In this document: one piece after another, positions 18,324 to 30,978 of the stretch
Position numbering within the stretch: position 1 is the stretch's first letter
Layout of the letters: every line of letters starts with the position of its first letter
NCBI RefSeq assembly: GCF_009017415.1
Contig: NC_092405.1
Location: 3,472,001-3,536,000 of the forward strand
DNA: 64,000 nucleotides
Source of the DNA: Aspergillus flavus
Lineage: Eukaryota > Ascomycota > Eurotiomycetes > Eurotiales > Aspergillaceae
Reading direction: 5' to 3'
Notes under the pieces: model-generated
What the model saw: only the letters and a program-made list of their open reading frames with translations
The model's database searches: none
Told to the model about the DNA's origin: nothing
Made by a program: the position numbers and the translations under genes

Positions 18324-20601
18324 GGCTAATGCATTCCTAAGTCGTATTCCGTTCTATACGAGTATCCCACCCAATATACTTAACTTTCCGTCAATACGAG
18401 CAAGAATTTTCCAGAATACAAATGATCCATAGCGCATTACCCACCTTAGCATCTAATCCTAAATAAGCAAGGCCATGATCCATCCCCAAATTGAACCACC
18501 ACGAACCGACCTTCAAAACAGGTTACAAGAGCAACCAAGTCCACAAGACCCAACACTAAGCCACCCAAACAGCACAAAGAAAAGACACAAAAACCAGCAA
18601 AAAAAAAAATAAAATAAAATAAAATAAAAGACAGAAATAAAAAACAAAGAGAACAAACACCACACGTGTCCCTCCCAAACCCCACACCCCAACCACCAAC
18701 ACAATCCCGAACCCTCGGAAACAAGCAAGTACCGAACCTCACAGGACCAAGGTGGGCCCTAACCCAAGATGCGGTACCGAACACCAGGGCAACTTTAAAA
18801 CCTCACTCGCCATTATCAATCAATTGACCCAATGGAACCCGGATTTTACTTACTATTCGTGAGCCAGAAAAAAACACAATCTCTGGTACCGATCTCCATC
18901 CCAATCTCATCTCTCATCGGAAGGACCTGCCCACCGATCAGATCCGTGAACTGGTACGATCTTCCGGGTTTCCCGCACGAGAGTCAAGATTCGCTTCGAG
19001 TGGACTTTGGATTTTTATTGTCCCTTGTCGGATGTCCCGTGTATTGTGTGCTAAGAGAGAAAATTTTTGCTTCGGGGTTTGATAAAGCTTGACTCCGTGG
19101 AGAAGGATCTGAAACGAGGGTGTTTGTTCAATTATTTTTTTCTTTTTTTTTTCTTTTTTCTTTAATTTGTTTGTTTCCTTCTTTCAGCCTCAGCCTCAGC
19201 CTCATTGAGAATGTTTGCCTGGTTGCCTGTTTGCCCGTTTGCTACTGTTTCATTGAGTCTTTTTTTAGATATACCTTTCTTTGTTCGAGGTTATGCAGGG
19301 CACAGGGCACTCCGCGCGCCTATCTCTTTTCGTAGAAATCTACTACCTACATCATACATAGATTAAGATAAACTACATGCATACAAGGCGAGGCGCAGAT
19401 CTCAAGGAGGTACAGTAAGTAAATCGTAAAGCTTAAGCCAGTACGGAGTACCATACACACAATTCCCATTATTCAGCGGAGCTAACTTCACGATCAAAGT
19501 GGACTGAATCAAGGATCTGCATCAGATTAAATTTCAGGATCGAGGCTACGTCAACCTCCCCGTTTCTTAATATCCAGATCCGATAAAGTGAAATATCTTG
19601 CGAGAAAGGGGCGGGAAAAAAGAAATTAGGTATCAAGATACTAGTATGATAGACTAGGGCAAATCCCAACACCCGAAGCCCCAAACGGAAACCCCATCGC
19701 GAACACGCTGACAGTGCCGATCATCGAATCCAAATCGTGAATCCCGCACAGACGAAACAATCCCTAGACCAAACTCAGCGATGAAAGCCGAAGAGCCGCT
19801 CGTTTGGGGCAGGTGCAGGAGAGACAAGGCGACTCGCTTCGACGTGGAATACGAGATTGTGTACAAATCATGAAGTCATGGACGGGATTTGGGATCTATA
19901 CTGGGATTTCTTCCCGCTGCTGGACCCTGGACACGAGTGCAGTGGGGGGAATCTTTCTTGGGCTGGTGATTGATAATGGATACAGCGTAGATGAAGAGGG
20001 AGGGCTGAAGGATCCTGGAGATTCAGAATTCCCACTTTCAATCTCCCCAGCCGTCCGATTTTACTCATGGCAATGTAACGTGACCGTATCTTTTATGTGA
20101 TAGGCTTCGCTTACAAGTGAAAAGAATGTGGGTCGTTCGGCTCGGGATTCAATTTGATATCATTTATTTTACTTTGAAGAACGGGATCAGATTTCAACTT
20201 CTTCCAATTGGGTATTGAGGTTAACCGGTCCGGTTCGGCCCACTCCAGGAGGTACCGTGTGAATGAACTCTTCGGCATTATGATACAGGAAATGAAAGGT
20301 CTTCAACCAAAGGTGGATTCGGTCCATGTCAAACGGAGGGAAAATAAAGTTCAACAATTAAGCCAGAAAACCCGCCGCCGTAAAAATCAGAAACCCCAAC
20401 GCCTTGAACGCTCAACAAGAACACCGCTAGACAATCCGTGTATAGTATAATAAGAAACAAGATAATGACAGGAAAATAAGTGTAGGTATCAAACGAACAG
20501 ATTCGTCCATGGGAAGGTAAAATTAGGAAAGAAAGAAGCATTGATCGAAAGATTGAGAACAGGCAAACTGTAGCCAGACGTGTCGTTACAGCTTGCTGAA
20601 A
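18324..20601. other. intergenic, low-complexity, no gene seen
   Basis: A/T-rich homopolymer stretches and short pyrimidine runs occur around 18.6 and 19.13-19.18 kb. Frames here are short and unconvincing. The right part is the 3' flank of the 20602-22074 gene. Confidence 0.5.
18599..18629. repeat. (AAAAT)n simple repeat
   Basis: An A9 run is followed by five AAAAT/AAAAG units. Confidence 0.8.
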
Positions 20602-22074
20602 TTAAGCATTAAGGCTTTTGATGGTGGACTTTCGCTTGGATCCGAACATAAACCCCATGAAGCTCTTTTTCCCAGACAGGTCGGAAGTTTCCATAGTGGA
20701 CTGCCGGATGCGCCGCAGACTTTTCTTTCGCTTAACTTTTTGCTGGAAGTCAGGCTCGGCCACATCCCGTGGGTCCAAACTGCGGACGCTCTCTACCTCA
20801 GACCGGAGACTGCTGGACGAGTAGATGCTAGAGGAAGTGGAAGTTTTCTTCAGTGGCTGTCGAAGCGGGGTGGGGGCGCGAGTAAAACTGGAAATGCTAT
20901 ATGTGGAACCGGATCGTTCACGAGTGAAAGAGGGTGAGGAATAATATGGAGAAGGGCTTGCTGTACGAGATGGCGGGCAACTGGACTGCAATGGCAATCC
21001 ATGCACAGATCTGGCACTCGAATGAGTGTAAGACATTGACCTCGTCCGAGAGTCGGGGCCAGCGCTGGTAGGGGCTTGACGGCTATGAAAGAACGGGAGA
21101 CTAGCACTGCTCAAACTCTTGATCGATGGCGGACGGCGCAGAATATCTGTAGGGCGACGAGAGTGCATCTCGGAAGAGACCTTTTCAGACACCGCAGTTG
21201 CAGGGCGTGGGAAGGTCATCGAGTGATTAGGCAGTGTCATCGGAGAGGGCAGTTCAGACACCTCGACTGGTGAGCTGACGATAGGGCCCGATGCCACCAT
21301 AGGTAGCCGCTCAAGATCGTGAGTGGTCAGATGCATGCTACCTCGTTTTAATGCTTCAGTCTTCGCGGAGTTTTGGTCACACTTGTTCCATAGTAAGGGC
21401 TGAGAGGCTGCTGCCCGGCGATGCGAGTACAATCCCTGAGCGCCACTCTCATTTGAATTATCCTTGGTAGTATTAGGTGTAGGAGTAGAGTCCTTAAAAG
21501 GGGAGGGTGAGTGTTCAGAGACTGGGCTGATTAGGATTAGATTAGGCTTTGCGATTGGTTCAACGATCTTGACCTGCTCTGCTACGAGCAGACCCGATTC
21601 CTCATCATCAGAATACATTGATGACGACGATATAGAGGTGAGAGACTGAGGTCTCGTCGACACCGGTGATTCCGACGGAACATATACACTTGGAGGCAAG
21701 AAGATTGGCGATTGCAGGGGAGATGTAGCGTCAGGGGACGGAAGCTCAATAATGACATCGTCATCATGTTCAAAAATGTACGAGTCTGCTACAAATGTCG
21801 TAGCACTGCTTCGTTTGATAGTGTCCATGGATACGGGGCGCGACGTTTTCCCAGAGGATGAATATGTAGGCAGTAACCGAGGAAAGCCGGGCCTCTCGAT
21901 CTCCGACTCGTTGGTAGCAGGATTTGACGGTTCATAGTTCTCCACGGGAGAGAAAGCATTGTCATGTCCACCCATTTCGGACTCCGAGATATCCTCCTCG
22001 TCCGACTCGTACCGCCGTGGTAGATGCTGCTGGTTGATATAATCCAAACGAATGGGCCCTGCGGTGTCGTACAT
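20602..22074 (-). CDS. Ser/Pro-rich, largely disordered fungal protein
   Basis: A 490-aa coding exon from the ATG at 22074 (MYDTAGPIRLDYINQQHLPR). The open frame continues upstream to 22155 only across an intron end. Acceptor CTTTCAG at 22117-22119 pairs with donor GTGAGT at 22256 to give a 140-nt intron, and the upstream exon in that phase has no ATG, so it is most likely 5'UTR. The protein is dominated by Ser, Pro and Thr, with an acidic patch (SDEEDISESE), poly-Ser blocks (TSTSSSIYSSSSLRSEVESV) and a basic C-terminus (KVKRKKSLRRIR; KSFMGFMFGSKRKSTIK) that could bind membranes or act as a nuclear localisation signal. There is no enzymatic domain. Family and role are unknown. Many SP and RRxS sites suggest phosphorylation. 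Confidence 0.75.
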   Translation of the reverse strand: MYDTAGPIRLDYINQQHLPRRYESDEEDISESEMGGHDNAFSPVENYEPSNPATNESEIERPGFPRLLPTYSSSGKTSRPVSMDTIKRSSATTFVADSYIFEHDDDVIIELPSPDATSPLQSPIFLPPSVYVPSESPVSTRPQSLTSISSSSMYSDDEESGLLVAEQVKIVEPIAKPNLILISPVSEHSPSPFKDSTPTPNTTKDNSNESGAQGLYSHRRAAASQPLLWNKCDQNSAKTEALKRGSMHLTTHDLERLPMVASGPIVSSPVEVSELPSPMTLPNHSMTFPRPATAVSEKVSSEMHSRRPTDILRRPPSIKSLSSASLPFFHSRQAPTSAGPDSRTRSMSYTHSSARSVHGLPLQSSCPPSRTASPSPYYSSPSFTRERSGSTYSISSFTRAPTPLRQPLKKTSTSSSIYSSSSLRSEVESVRSLDPRDVAEPDFQQKVKRKKSLRRIRQSTMETSDLSGKKSFMGFMFGSKRKSTIKSLNA

Positions 22075-22116
22075 AGTTTCTTCGGCTGACGGTGTCTGGG
22101 ATTCAGCAGGACCAAG

Positions 22117-22256
22117 CTGAAAGGAGATCAAGTTGATTATAAGAAAGAATGGCAAGTAGAAAGACAGTTAATGATCAAGTACGCGACAATGAGGCAGTAA
22201 GGACGGCGACGATGATAATGATAAATGTCACCGGATAAGAAGGATGATACACTCAC
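22117..22256 (-). other. probable 5'UTR intron of the disordered-protein gene
   Basis: Donor GTGAGT and pyrimidine-rich acceptor TCCTTTCAG. Splicing would preserve an open frame into the preceding exon, but no ATG is available there. Confidence 0.5.
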
Positions 22257-25200
22257 GGTATCATCAACGATAACAAATGAGTGTGCGAACAAAAGCAGTA
22301 AAAAATCAACATAGAAGGACCATAGACGAAAGTAGGGGGAGGGTCGCAGGTGAGGAAAGACAAGAACGTCAAAGAGTGAGACGGATATAGGTGAGATATA
22401 ACCAAGAGCAGACAATCATCCTTTTCTTTTCCCTTTTTCCTCCTTCTCCTGTCCCACACGGGTTGGTATGCTCTAAAAAGAAGTGGATCCCCTTGTCTCT
22501 GAAGGTTTGCCCAGGGAGGAGTGGAAAAATAGCCACCCTCGATGCCATGAGATCACACAACCTTCGGAGGACGGACCACGCACTCCATTGATCTCCACCG
22601 GGCGGACTATCCGTTGGTATTGAGTGTAAACGGAAGAAGTGGAGAGGGAGAGCGAGTGAGAGAAGTGCCTCTGGTACAAGGAAAAAGCCGTGCACACGTG
22701 GAGTCACCTGCGAAAAAGGGATTTTTTGGGTATTTTTTTATTTTCTATTTTTTTGGTATTTTTATTTCTTTTGCTCTTCCCAATACTTGTTCTACTAAAT
22801 GATTTATTTTATTCTCTATAGAGCATAGATTAGAAGAAGAAAAAAAAAATCTATACAGTATTTTACAGTAATGCATTTTATTTGATTTGATTTGATTTTA
22901 TTTTCTTAATTTCCCTTACCGGTTCTCTCCTGCAAGCCGACAAGTGGACCGGTGCCTCAGGATATCACCTCAGGTTTAACCCTTGCATTTGCAGAGTTCT
23001 TGACTAACACCCGGACCAACCCTCCATTGGTGACAAGAACAAAATACCAGAAATAGCTGGAACTCAACACGAGAGTACTGCCGCGGGAATAAACTCGGTT
23101 ATCTCCTGCCGGCGTAGCGCGTTACAATTCAACGCCATCCGGGCACAAATGAATAATGAAGGGGAAACTGACCGGGGGAACTGGTGTAATTTTAGCTTTC
23201 TGTCCTGCTTTACACGACACCCTGGTTCGTACCTTGGGAAGCGGAGGTAATCTTAACAAAAAAAAATGAAAAGAAAAAAATAAATAAAAGGAAAAGGAAA
23301 AGGAAAAGGACAAAACCCAATGACAAGAGGTTCGAGTCGGGGAAGAATTGACGTATCAACGTGAGCTGTCGACAGGTGAGGTCAATGCAGTGACCATGGA
23401 TGGACGGAGCTTCTTTTTAGGGCCAACAAGTTTGGCGGCAACATCTAGATTACCTGAGTATTACTTAGTGGAGATCATGTGCGTCTTCCCCTTTCGACGG
23501 TTTAAACCGTTTTGCAGCCAAATTTTCTAGTCGTCCTCTTGCCGATCGACGATTGAGATATGGTATGACTGTTCATTGGATGCGCCAGGGGGGAAGTTCT
23601 CTGCCGAAAGATTACTGAGGGACCATGTGGAATACGACCTCCTCCCATGGAACGGGCAGAATTTTCTATTTAATCTATCGTCATGGTCTGATACTCTATG
23701 GATATGGTTTAATATACTTCTTCTCCATAGAATATGTTGTTGTCGGTACTATATCATGGACTATCGAGAATGCTTCAGGGCAAACGTCTGTGCTGGGGTG
23801 GTTTCGTCTCCTGTCCTAAGCCACATGGGGTAGCATTCCGTGAGAAACTAAGTAACTTAGATTGCCTTAGATTCTTGTTTGGCCGTTTGTTATTGATAGA
23901 GACCGGAAATGTGAATCAAGTGATGACGCCCCACTAACACAAGTGGGGAAATGTTGCAGCAAATAAAAGAGAGAAAAAAAGAGAAAAAGAAAGCAGGCAG
24001 GCAACTCTTCGATTACTCAGATCGAAGCCAAAAAGAACAAGAAATGGAATTTTCTCAAACAATAGTCAACAACCTTCGCCATGACCACCCTCCGATCACC
24101 CACAATTCTCATGTATCAAAAAGTCAAAGGACTCCTCCTGAATGGGGACAGAACCAGAGAAAATCACCTCCAAGGACCACCCACTAAGGGAAAGCTGCCA
24201 AGATCTCCGTTGCTGCACCACGGTGGAGCATCTCTAACTCAAACACACCATTTCGAGCATTAACCCCAAAGGATGCACACTAGTTTGCTCTTCCCGCCTT
24301 GGAGTTCATTCACCTTAACAATCCATGGAAATTGTTAGTCAGGTAATACAACCAAGGCCTGTTTTCCTCCCCATGGTGTGTGTACGAGGATCGAAGAGCG
24401 AGAGAGAAAATTCTCCGATTAGCCCAACAAATAGGAGATTTTATCCATCACGCCCACAGCAATAGACCAGAACCTCCCTACTGTTTTACTCGAACCCTTG
24501 CAGTCGCTCACGGACGGTGTGTCGGTCTGTAACCAGAGGGAGAATTTCCCCCACAACCTGCTCTTCGGATATGGGATCCGAAGGGAACCGGGCTCAATGG
24601 TTCGTGAAGTTAAAAAGGAATCAATATTCCTATATATATCACCATGATACATCGTGGGTGGTTGACAGCTTCACCGACTTTCGAAACTCTATACAACATC
24701 TTGACATGCAATAATTCCTTAGGGCACGGAGACGAGAATTACCCGATTCGGCAATCTAAGACAGTAGGAGGCTGGTCCCCATGATCGTCGTCACCACTGC
24801 ATAACCAATCCTCTGATCTTCATAAAATTAGACAAGCATAAACCACGGGACAATAATCAGTAAATAAATAAAGAAATAAAAAAAATAAAAGCAAGTGCGG
24901 CAGGTTCAACGCCCCCCGTTGAACTGCAGGAACACGATTTTGTTGCAAGGTGAAACAACCCCGAAGGCGCATGGACCAAGGCAGACATACACCATGGTTT
25001 CGTTTCTTTTTTTCGCGTTCTTATCGGCTGAACGGGAGATATTTCGGAGCTACAAACTTTATGTCCGGATCGAGGAACAGCCCCCGGATTGAGATCGTAG
25101 TATACATACATGTGGCTGGATTATTGAGCATGGAGCGACATCCATGATGCGAGCTCTTTCTCGGAACCCTGTACGGAGGGGAAGCTGCAAGTATGACTGC

Positions 25201-27539
25201 GTGGTTACACGTATGTAGGTGTGTAGCACCACGTACGTGCCGTCCAGCATCGACCGGGCAGACTCGACTTTCACTAGAGTCGTACAGACATGCTTCTCCC
25301 TTGCGTTGGACTTTATCGAGTCTCTCGAGTCCAGCCCGCCAGATTGTCCTACTCTACAGCAATTACAGCCTGATGCGGCAAAGATCGCCAGCAGAACTGC
25401 CTAACCATCAGCAAGATGCCTAAGCAAGATGTAGTTTAGACTTTCCCAAATCACTTGAATCAGTAAATAGTGACGGTGATATACGTATCATCTGCATAAT
25501 GATATCGTGGCGTTGTCCCCAGCCATCACCAACCTGCCAGCTTCCCCAGACGCTCAGATGGAGGCGAAACTCAGATACAAATTGATAGGCATCTCAGCAA
25601 CCAGGTAGGATACGAAAGAAGGAGGTAGAGAGCCAACGCGGTAGGTACAAGATACCGTCTTTTCGGCACCAGGATGAGAAATAAAACTCATCGGTAAACT
25701 TTCTTCCCCTCCACGGCTTACGATTCTCCATGCCAACCCCACTTCTCGTCAGGCCTTGTAATATCCTGGCCAAAAGCCTCAACTTCCGTTGACTCACGGC
25801 AACTCTTTTCTTCAACGTCAGCTTCTCCACTATCCCTACCCTTCGTTGTCTGGTGACAACTCTGGAACTCAACACTTGCTACCGTTCGGACTTGGCTGGA
25901 GTAGATACGTCGTCGTAGGGATTCATCGAGCATCCATCTACCAATTATCAGACGGCCGAGAGATTAGCGTAATAACTCAGCATCAAGGCTGCAACCTCGG
26001 GATGGCCTACTCAAGTTGAGCTCTTATTTTACAAAAGTATGCTTACATTTACATAGCGATCATCACAAGTCATTTGCATACCCTGTCCTATAGACTCAAG
26101 CTATTAATGAGGTAATCAAAGGAAATAAGGCCAGAGACAAGCCAGTAAAACCCGCAATAATCGCCACATCTCACCCTACAAATCGCATACATAACTCACG
26201 GCACATAGTAAACGCTAATGCGATAAGCCCTGTACCCCAGTTGATAACCGAACCACATTATGGGCAATGCAAATGTACGCGCTCCTCGATATGCAGGACT
26301 AGACGGAAGCCAAGTCTAGAGTCAGGCAGAAGGCACCGAAGGTGGCGGCATGACAGGTACCCGAGGGCACAAATCCCGAGAGGCGCTACGGGTTCTTCCA
26401 CCGTTTTTTTCGTTCATGATTAGTAGATAGATATCAAGGATGGAGAAAGGGCAAGGCAGAGAATGCATCTATGGTATGATGGTGCAGAATAGTGACAAGG
26501 GGGTAAAAGCCGAGTCAATGCCGAGATTACCCTAGACAGGGAGCGGGAAACGCGTACCCTTCATACTGACGGCGACGAGGGAGGGAATTCTTTGTAGGCA
26601 TTGTTCGCGGACCCTACATTTCTGTTAAGGATAGGGATTGTAGGGTATAGAATGCAGGCATGGATGGGGGAAGTAAAGATTCCTTTGCTCCGGTTCCATT
26701 GCCTGGTGTCAATATTAGTCTGTGTGTGATGTGATGGGATATGTAGGGCCAAGAGTCAGGAAATTATCCTGACAGCGATGATCCTACCGCATACAGCATG
26801 ATATGAGGAGATCATCTTCTCTGGAGGATCCGTCCCGTCTTCTTTTCTTCATCGAGCTAAGACGGTCTTGCCCTAATCCCGGACAGCCGAAAAGCAGCGC
26901 CATGGCCATGGAAGATAAACTCCGACGAGGCAACTACTTACAAATTTGCCTTGTTTTGGCTGACCGACTTTCTTGCAAGGTGACTCTGCAATTAATAATA
27001 GAAAACTTCTCATGCTAGTTATCTTACCAGCAGCACTAAAACGGCGACTTGTCCGAATAGGAAATGGACGGACCTAAGTTAACGAAAAGCCATATGATCT
27101 GATCTTCACCGCGGTGGGGACATAATAACGGTGTTTACCCAGGCAATAGGAATCGCACCATTGGGGGAGTGGCAACTGTCATATCCACTGTCGTTTCTCT
27201 CTTAGTGCACTCGCTGAGCAAAACTCTGACAATTTGTTCTCGGAGCGGGTTGGAGCGACTCCAAAATTCCATGAGAAAGAACTTCACGTGATTGATTATT
27301 AGGGGTACGTCCTTTTCCGCTCCGGGACACGCACCCAGCGTTCCAAAGTGCTCCTCCGTAGGGACCAGAGCATCACTTTTCCACGCTTCCTACAAGCGCC
27401 ATAATACACGCATTATGGCCAGTTTGCATTACGCTTTGCTTTTTCTAGATCACACTGCTTCTGTATTAGCCATCGCGCTCTTTCATGCTTATCATCGCAT
27501 ATACTATCACAGTACTCCTACTGTTATCCATCAGTGAAG
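22257..27539. other. gene-poor stretch, no intact gene seen
   Basis: Over 5 kb with only short, overlapping, motif-less frames. It contains the long promoter/5' region of the 20602-22074 gene and several simple repeats: T-runs at 22.72-22.76 kb, TTGAT units near 22.88 kb, and (GGAAAA)n at 23.29-23.31 kb. Long untranslated or non-coding transcripts are possible but cannot be seen from sequence. Confidence 0.45.
23256..23312. repeat. A-rich tract with GGAAAA units
   Basis: A run of A's followed by AAAGAAAAAAATAAATAAAA and three GGAAAA units. Confidence 0.75.
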
Positions 27540-28366
27540 TTACTTGGTTGTCTTGAGAGACTTGACGATCTCTTTAAATCCCTCAAGAGTCACCCTACGT
27601 AACTCTGTCAGTCCCGTTCAACACTCGAGTCAATTTTCATGCGTCCCGTGCAAAACAGGAAATCAGCCGCCTCAGGGTATGCATATTGTACAGGTATCAG
27701 GGCATCAAGTCCCTGGTTCTCTTTCCATCCAAGGTCCACTGCGACTATAACAAGAAGCAGCCTCCGTATGTCGATGTGCCCAAACTTCGTGGTGAGACGA
27801 ATGTTTGCAGTATCCTTGACATCTCTTACATCTAGATCGATGTCTTCAACAATGAGCAGCTGCTATACAATCTCTGTACGCCCATCGCGAGCGGCTAACA
27901 AAAGAGCATGCATCCACGGTTGTCTTTCGAAACCAAATACACGCCCTTGACCGCAAGAAGGCACCCGTCTCTGAAGCTGTCGTGGTTAATAAAAGGCGTC
28001 TGTGTGTTTGTATCACTATCATCTGGTGACCGTCCGGAGTCGTCGCGGTTAAGCTCCACCCCGTTCGTCGCGAGGAGAGCCATGACGACGGACTCATGTC
28101 TGTTTTTGAGTCTACCCATAGTAGGGGCGATCGTTAGTACTCGTCATCTTGAGCATTGGGGTCGACATAATCGTGGCTGAAGTTAATTTCATCTGCTCCC
28201 CATCAGACGGTCCGTACACGCACCAGGGCGCTCAGTGCACGATCACCCAATTCAGCGTCACATCCGGCCTCATTCGGAAAGGGAAAAGTCGCCAAGATGT
28301 CATATCATATCCAGGTACCGGATCCACCAAATGGAAAAGACGGGGGATTTCTTGCGCGAAGTCCAT
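27540..28366 (-). pseudogene. ankyrin-repeat protein pseudogene
   Basis: Several minus-strand frames carry successive ankyrin-repeat pieces: HESVVMALLATNGVELNRDD (from ~28100), then LLAARDGRTEIV followed by TAG and QLLIVEDIDLDVRD (~27910-27840), then FGHIDIRRLLL, and a degenerate repeat around QYAYPEAADFLF. A C-terminal frame ends LEGFKEIVKSLKTTK and stops at 27540. At least two frameshifts and several in-frame stops separate them. The TAG in the second repeat sits where Gln is expected (CAG to TAG, the kind of C-to-T change RIP produces). An ATG near 28366 may be the old start. This was formerly an ankyrin protein of a family common in Aspergillus; it is no longer translatable. Confidence 0.7.
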
Positions 28367-29692
28367 AAACAAACTTTGACTGCAAGACATCTTGGAAGGA
28401 GAGTTTCAAGTGCCAATAGTATCCAAAATTATTGACTTCAACCATGGTCCGCTGGAATGATTAGACTAGACAGTCCGTTACTCCGTGTACTCCGTTTGTG
28501 GAAGATTCAAGACAGATAGTGTTCTCCGAGACTTCGGAAGCAATTTAAAAATCAATAGTCCTTCGAGGCTCTCCACTACATATCCACCTCGCAGAAAATG
28601 GGACTTGCTATAAATAAACTCTGGGAAAATGGGAGAAAGAGCCCTAAAGTGCGAGATGTCACATATATGATCTGATCTGTATAAATCAAACCTTGGTTCT
28701 CATGGCATTGAACCATTGACTTATAAGTGTGTGTGATAATTAACCACTCATTTTACGTGGCAGCTGCCCTTACATAACGTATTGAAGTGTGTTCTTGGTA
28801 TAAGTTCAAGTTGTTCAAGCTTACACGTAGTTGTGGATGGTTCTCTTGTAGATTCGTTCGTCGGTGGACTCTGGGCTCTAGCATTGTGGAATGAAACTAT
28901 AGCTTACTTGATAGGCGGCACCTCCTTATTCCCTTCATCTCCGGCCTTTCTGTGGAGAGTAAAAACCCACCTGAAAAGCATCTTGTCCGCCCCATCCCCG
29001 CGAGATATTCGGTGTCGCCAGCACAAACCCAAAAGGGAAACCATGGTATCAGAAGATGCCACCATATCAACTCTCCGAATCACCTTATACTTCCGATATT
29101 CTTCTATAAAAAAGACTGATAGACGGCAAATACCACATAACCCCTTGCATTTGATCTCGGGTAATCTTGTTATCAACCATCGTTTATACGGAAGCATGAT
29201 GAGGCGGCGTAACTCTACCATTACCCTGGATAAACATCACATTTCTGCACATTTTCACACCGAGCCCTCCTTTACCACTGATCACTGCACTTTGCATCCT
29301 TCAGTATACCTTGAAGGCCCCCCTAACTCTTTTAGAAACCAGTTGCGCATTCACCCTACGATGAGAATGGACTCGCTAGCTACACTATGCAGCTATTCCA
29401 ATACAGTTGCACATGTAAATCATCCCACATTCAAGCCCTTCAAGTTCTCTATCCTAACAAGTAACCTTTGACTCATTGATCTCCATATGCCCTATGCTAC
29501 TCTAGCTCATTCACATCATACACCATATCCTATCTTATCACTCTGACTTCCAAAGCTCTCCCCAACCTCACAAATTTCCTCATTCAACAAGCTCACCACG
29601 ACCCTACAGCAACTCTCAGACTCTTGAATTCAATTTCAATTCCAGAATAACCCTGTTACCCCTTAATAGACGTCCATACTAGAAGAAATACA
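28367..29692. other. intergenic, one unconvincing ORF
   Basis: A 229-codon plus-strand frame (28782-29471) begins at TTG, has no ATG near its start and reads as non-protein-like sequence. The segment 29480-29690 is pyrimidine-rich and resembles a fungal 5' leader. Confidence 0.4.
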
Positions 29693-29887
29693 ATGTCTCT
29701 CGGTACGTTGATATTCTAATCTGATACTCGGTCAAGCTTCTAGGCCATAGTCTTTCTACCTCCGTTTCTGCTTTTTTTTATATAGTTCTCCTCTTTCTCT
29801 TTTTTTAATGTTGTAGTATTCAATCTTTTTGGATATATTTTCAGAGTTAGCGTATATATACGGTCTGTTTGGAAGACTAGCGTATGA
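29693..29887 (+). CDS. possible spliced micro-ORF (24-26 aa)
   Basis: The ATG at 29693 lies in good context (AATACAATGTC) after a CT-rich leader. It is followed after ten bases by a strong donor, GTACGT, at 29703. A long polypyrimidine tract leads to acceptor GTTGTAG at 29816. Splicing there gives a 26-residue peptide with a hydrophobic middle (FNLFGYIFRVSVYIRSVW) and a stop at 29887. An alternative acceptor, TTTTCAG, near 29845 gives a 24-residue peptide in another frame. The splice signals are better than chance, but so small a product needs transcript evidence. It could also be the surviving 5' end of a deleted gene. Confidence 0.25.
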
Positions 29888-30978
29888 TCTAGCATCTGCC
29901 AATATTTAGAGAAATATATATCAGCAGGGTGCGACTGCGACCATTCACAGTATTGAAGTGTTTCTCTATCAAATGTGTTGTATATTAAAGAGGTCGGAAG
30001 AGGAAGTTAGTATTTGGTTCTGTTTTGTGATGACTATGAATATATCTACTATCCTGAGCTTGTGTACTTCGGAGGATCTTTTCTATGATGAATTTTGAGA
30101 AATATTGAATGTCTGACATGATTGCAATATGTACCTATAGTAGGACCCTGTCTCTCTCTTATGGTGAGGATCTACGACTATATAAGTTATTCCATACATC
30201 AGTGGGCTCTTACATGGACTTGCTTGGATGCATATCCTACAATACGGATAATAAATATTGGGGGATTCTTCAGCATGTAGACCTAACTACAAGTGCTTGG
30301 AAATGGAAATTTCAGCATATATTTCAGCAAGTATAGCAAATATATATACATTAGCAATAATATCGAAACATTTTTCTGTTCATCTGGTAAAAGAAAACAC
30401 ACATGACCATGATTACATTTAAGTTTAGCTGGCATCTATAAAACTTCACAATGGTGTAAAAAAGACATTGATGGAGGAAAAGAAAATGAAGAAGAAAGGA
30501 CGGGTGCAACCAGCAGCACCCGGCAGAAGACGTGATAATGAAGGTAGAATACAGACCGGAAACAATCGGGGCAACTTAGGTCATTGCGACGCGTTCCCAG
30601 GCAGAAGAGAACCCTTCACACATTAGCTGGAAGCTGGTAGTACACATTCGTATGCAGCAAAGCGACATTGACGTGCATCATGGTCGCGAAGTGAAGGCGA
30701 CCAATATCATAATGGTCATACATTAAACAGATAGAACATTGAGCACCAAATTAAACGGTTGAAGTATGCAAGTCGAGAAGTATCTCGTTCTTGGTGTCTT
30801 TCGCCATGACCTGGCAAAAGATCTAATCAGAACTAGAACGGGACCAAAGCGGATATAACTCTTGGAACGAGGTTCTGCTGGCCCTCCCGTGGATCCTCTC
30901 AAGGTATGATTATACCAAGCGGATCGCTCCATAGGTCGTGCCAATGTCATTCCAAAACGCCAAAGAGATATTATAAGC
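29888..30978. other. intergenic, no gene seen
   Basis: AT-rich stretch and 3' flank of the elongase gene. A 75-aa frame at 30109-30336 has no recognisable features. Confidence 0.5.

Noticed and set aside
22137..22415. Frame continuing the 20602-22074 protein upstream of its intron
   Set aside because: In phase after splicing but with no ATG back to the preceding stop, so treated as 5'UTR.
28782..29471. 229-codon plus-strand ORF
   Set aside because: It starts at TTG, has no ATG near its start, and the translation has no domain pattern or protein-like composition.
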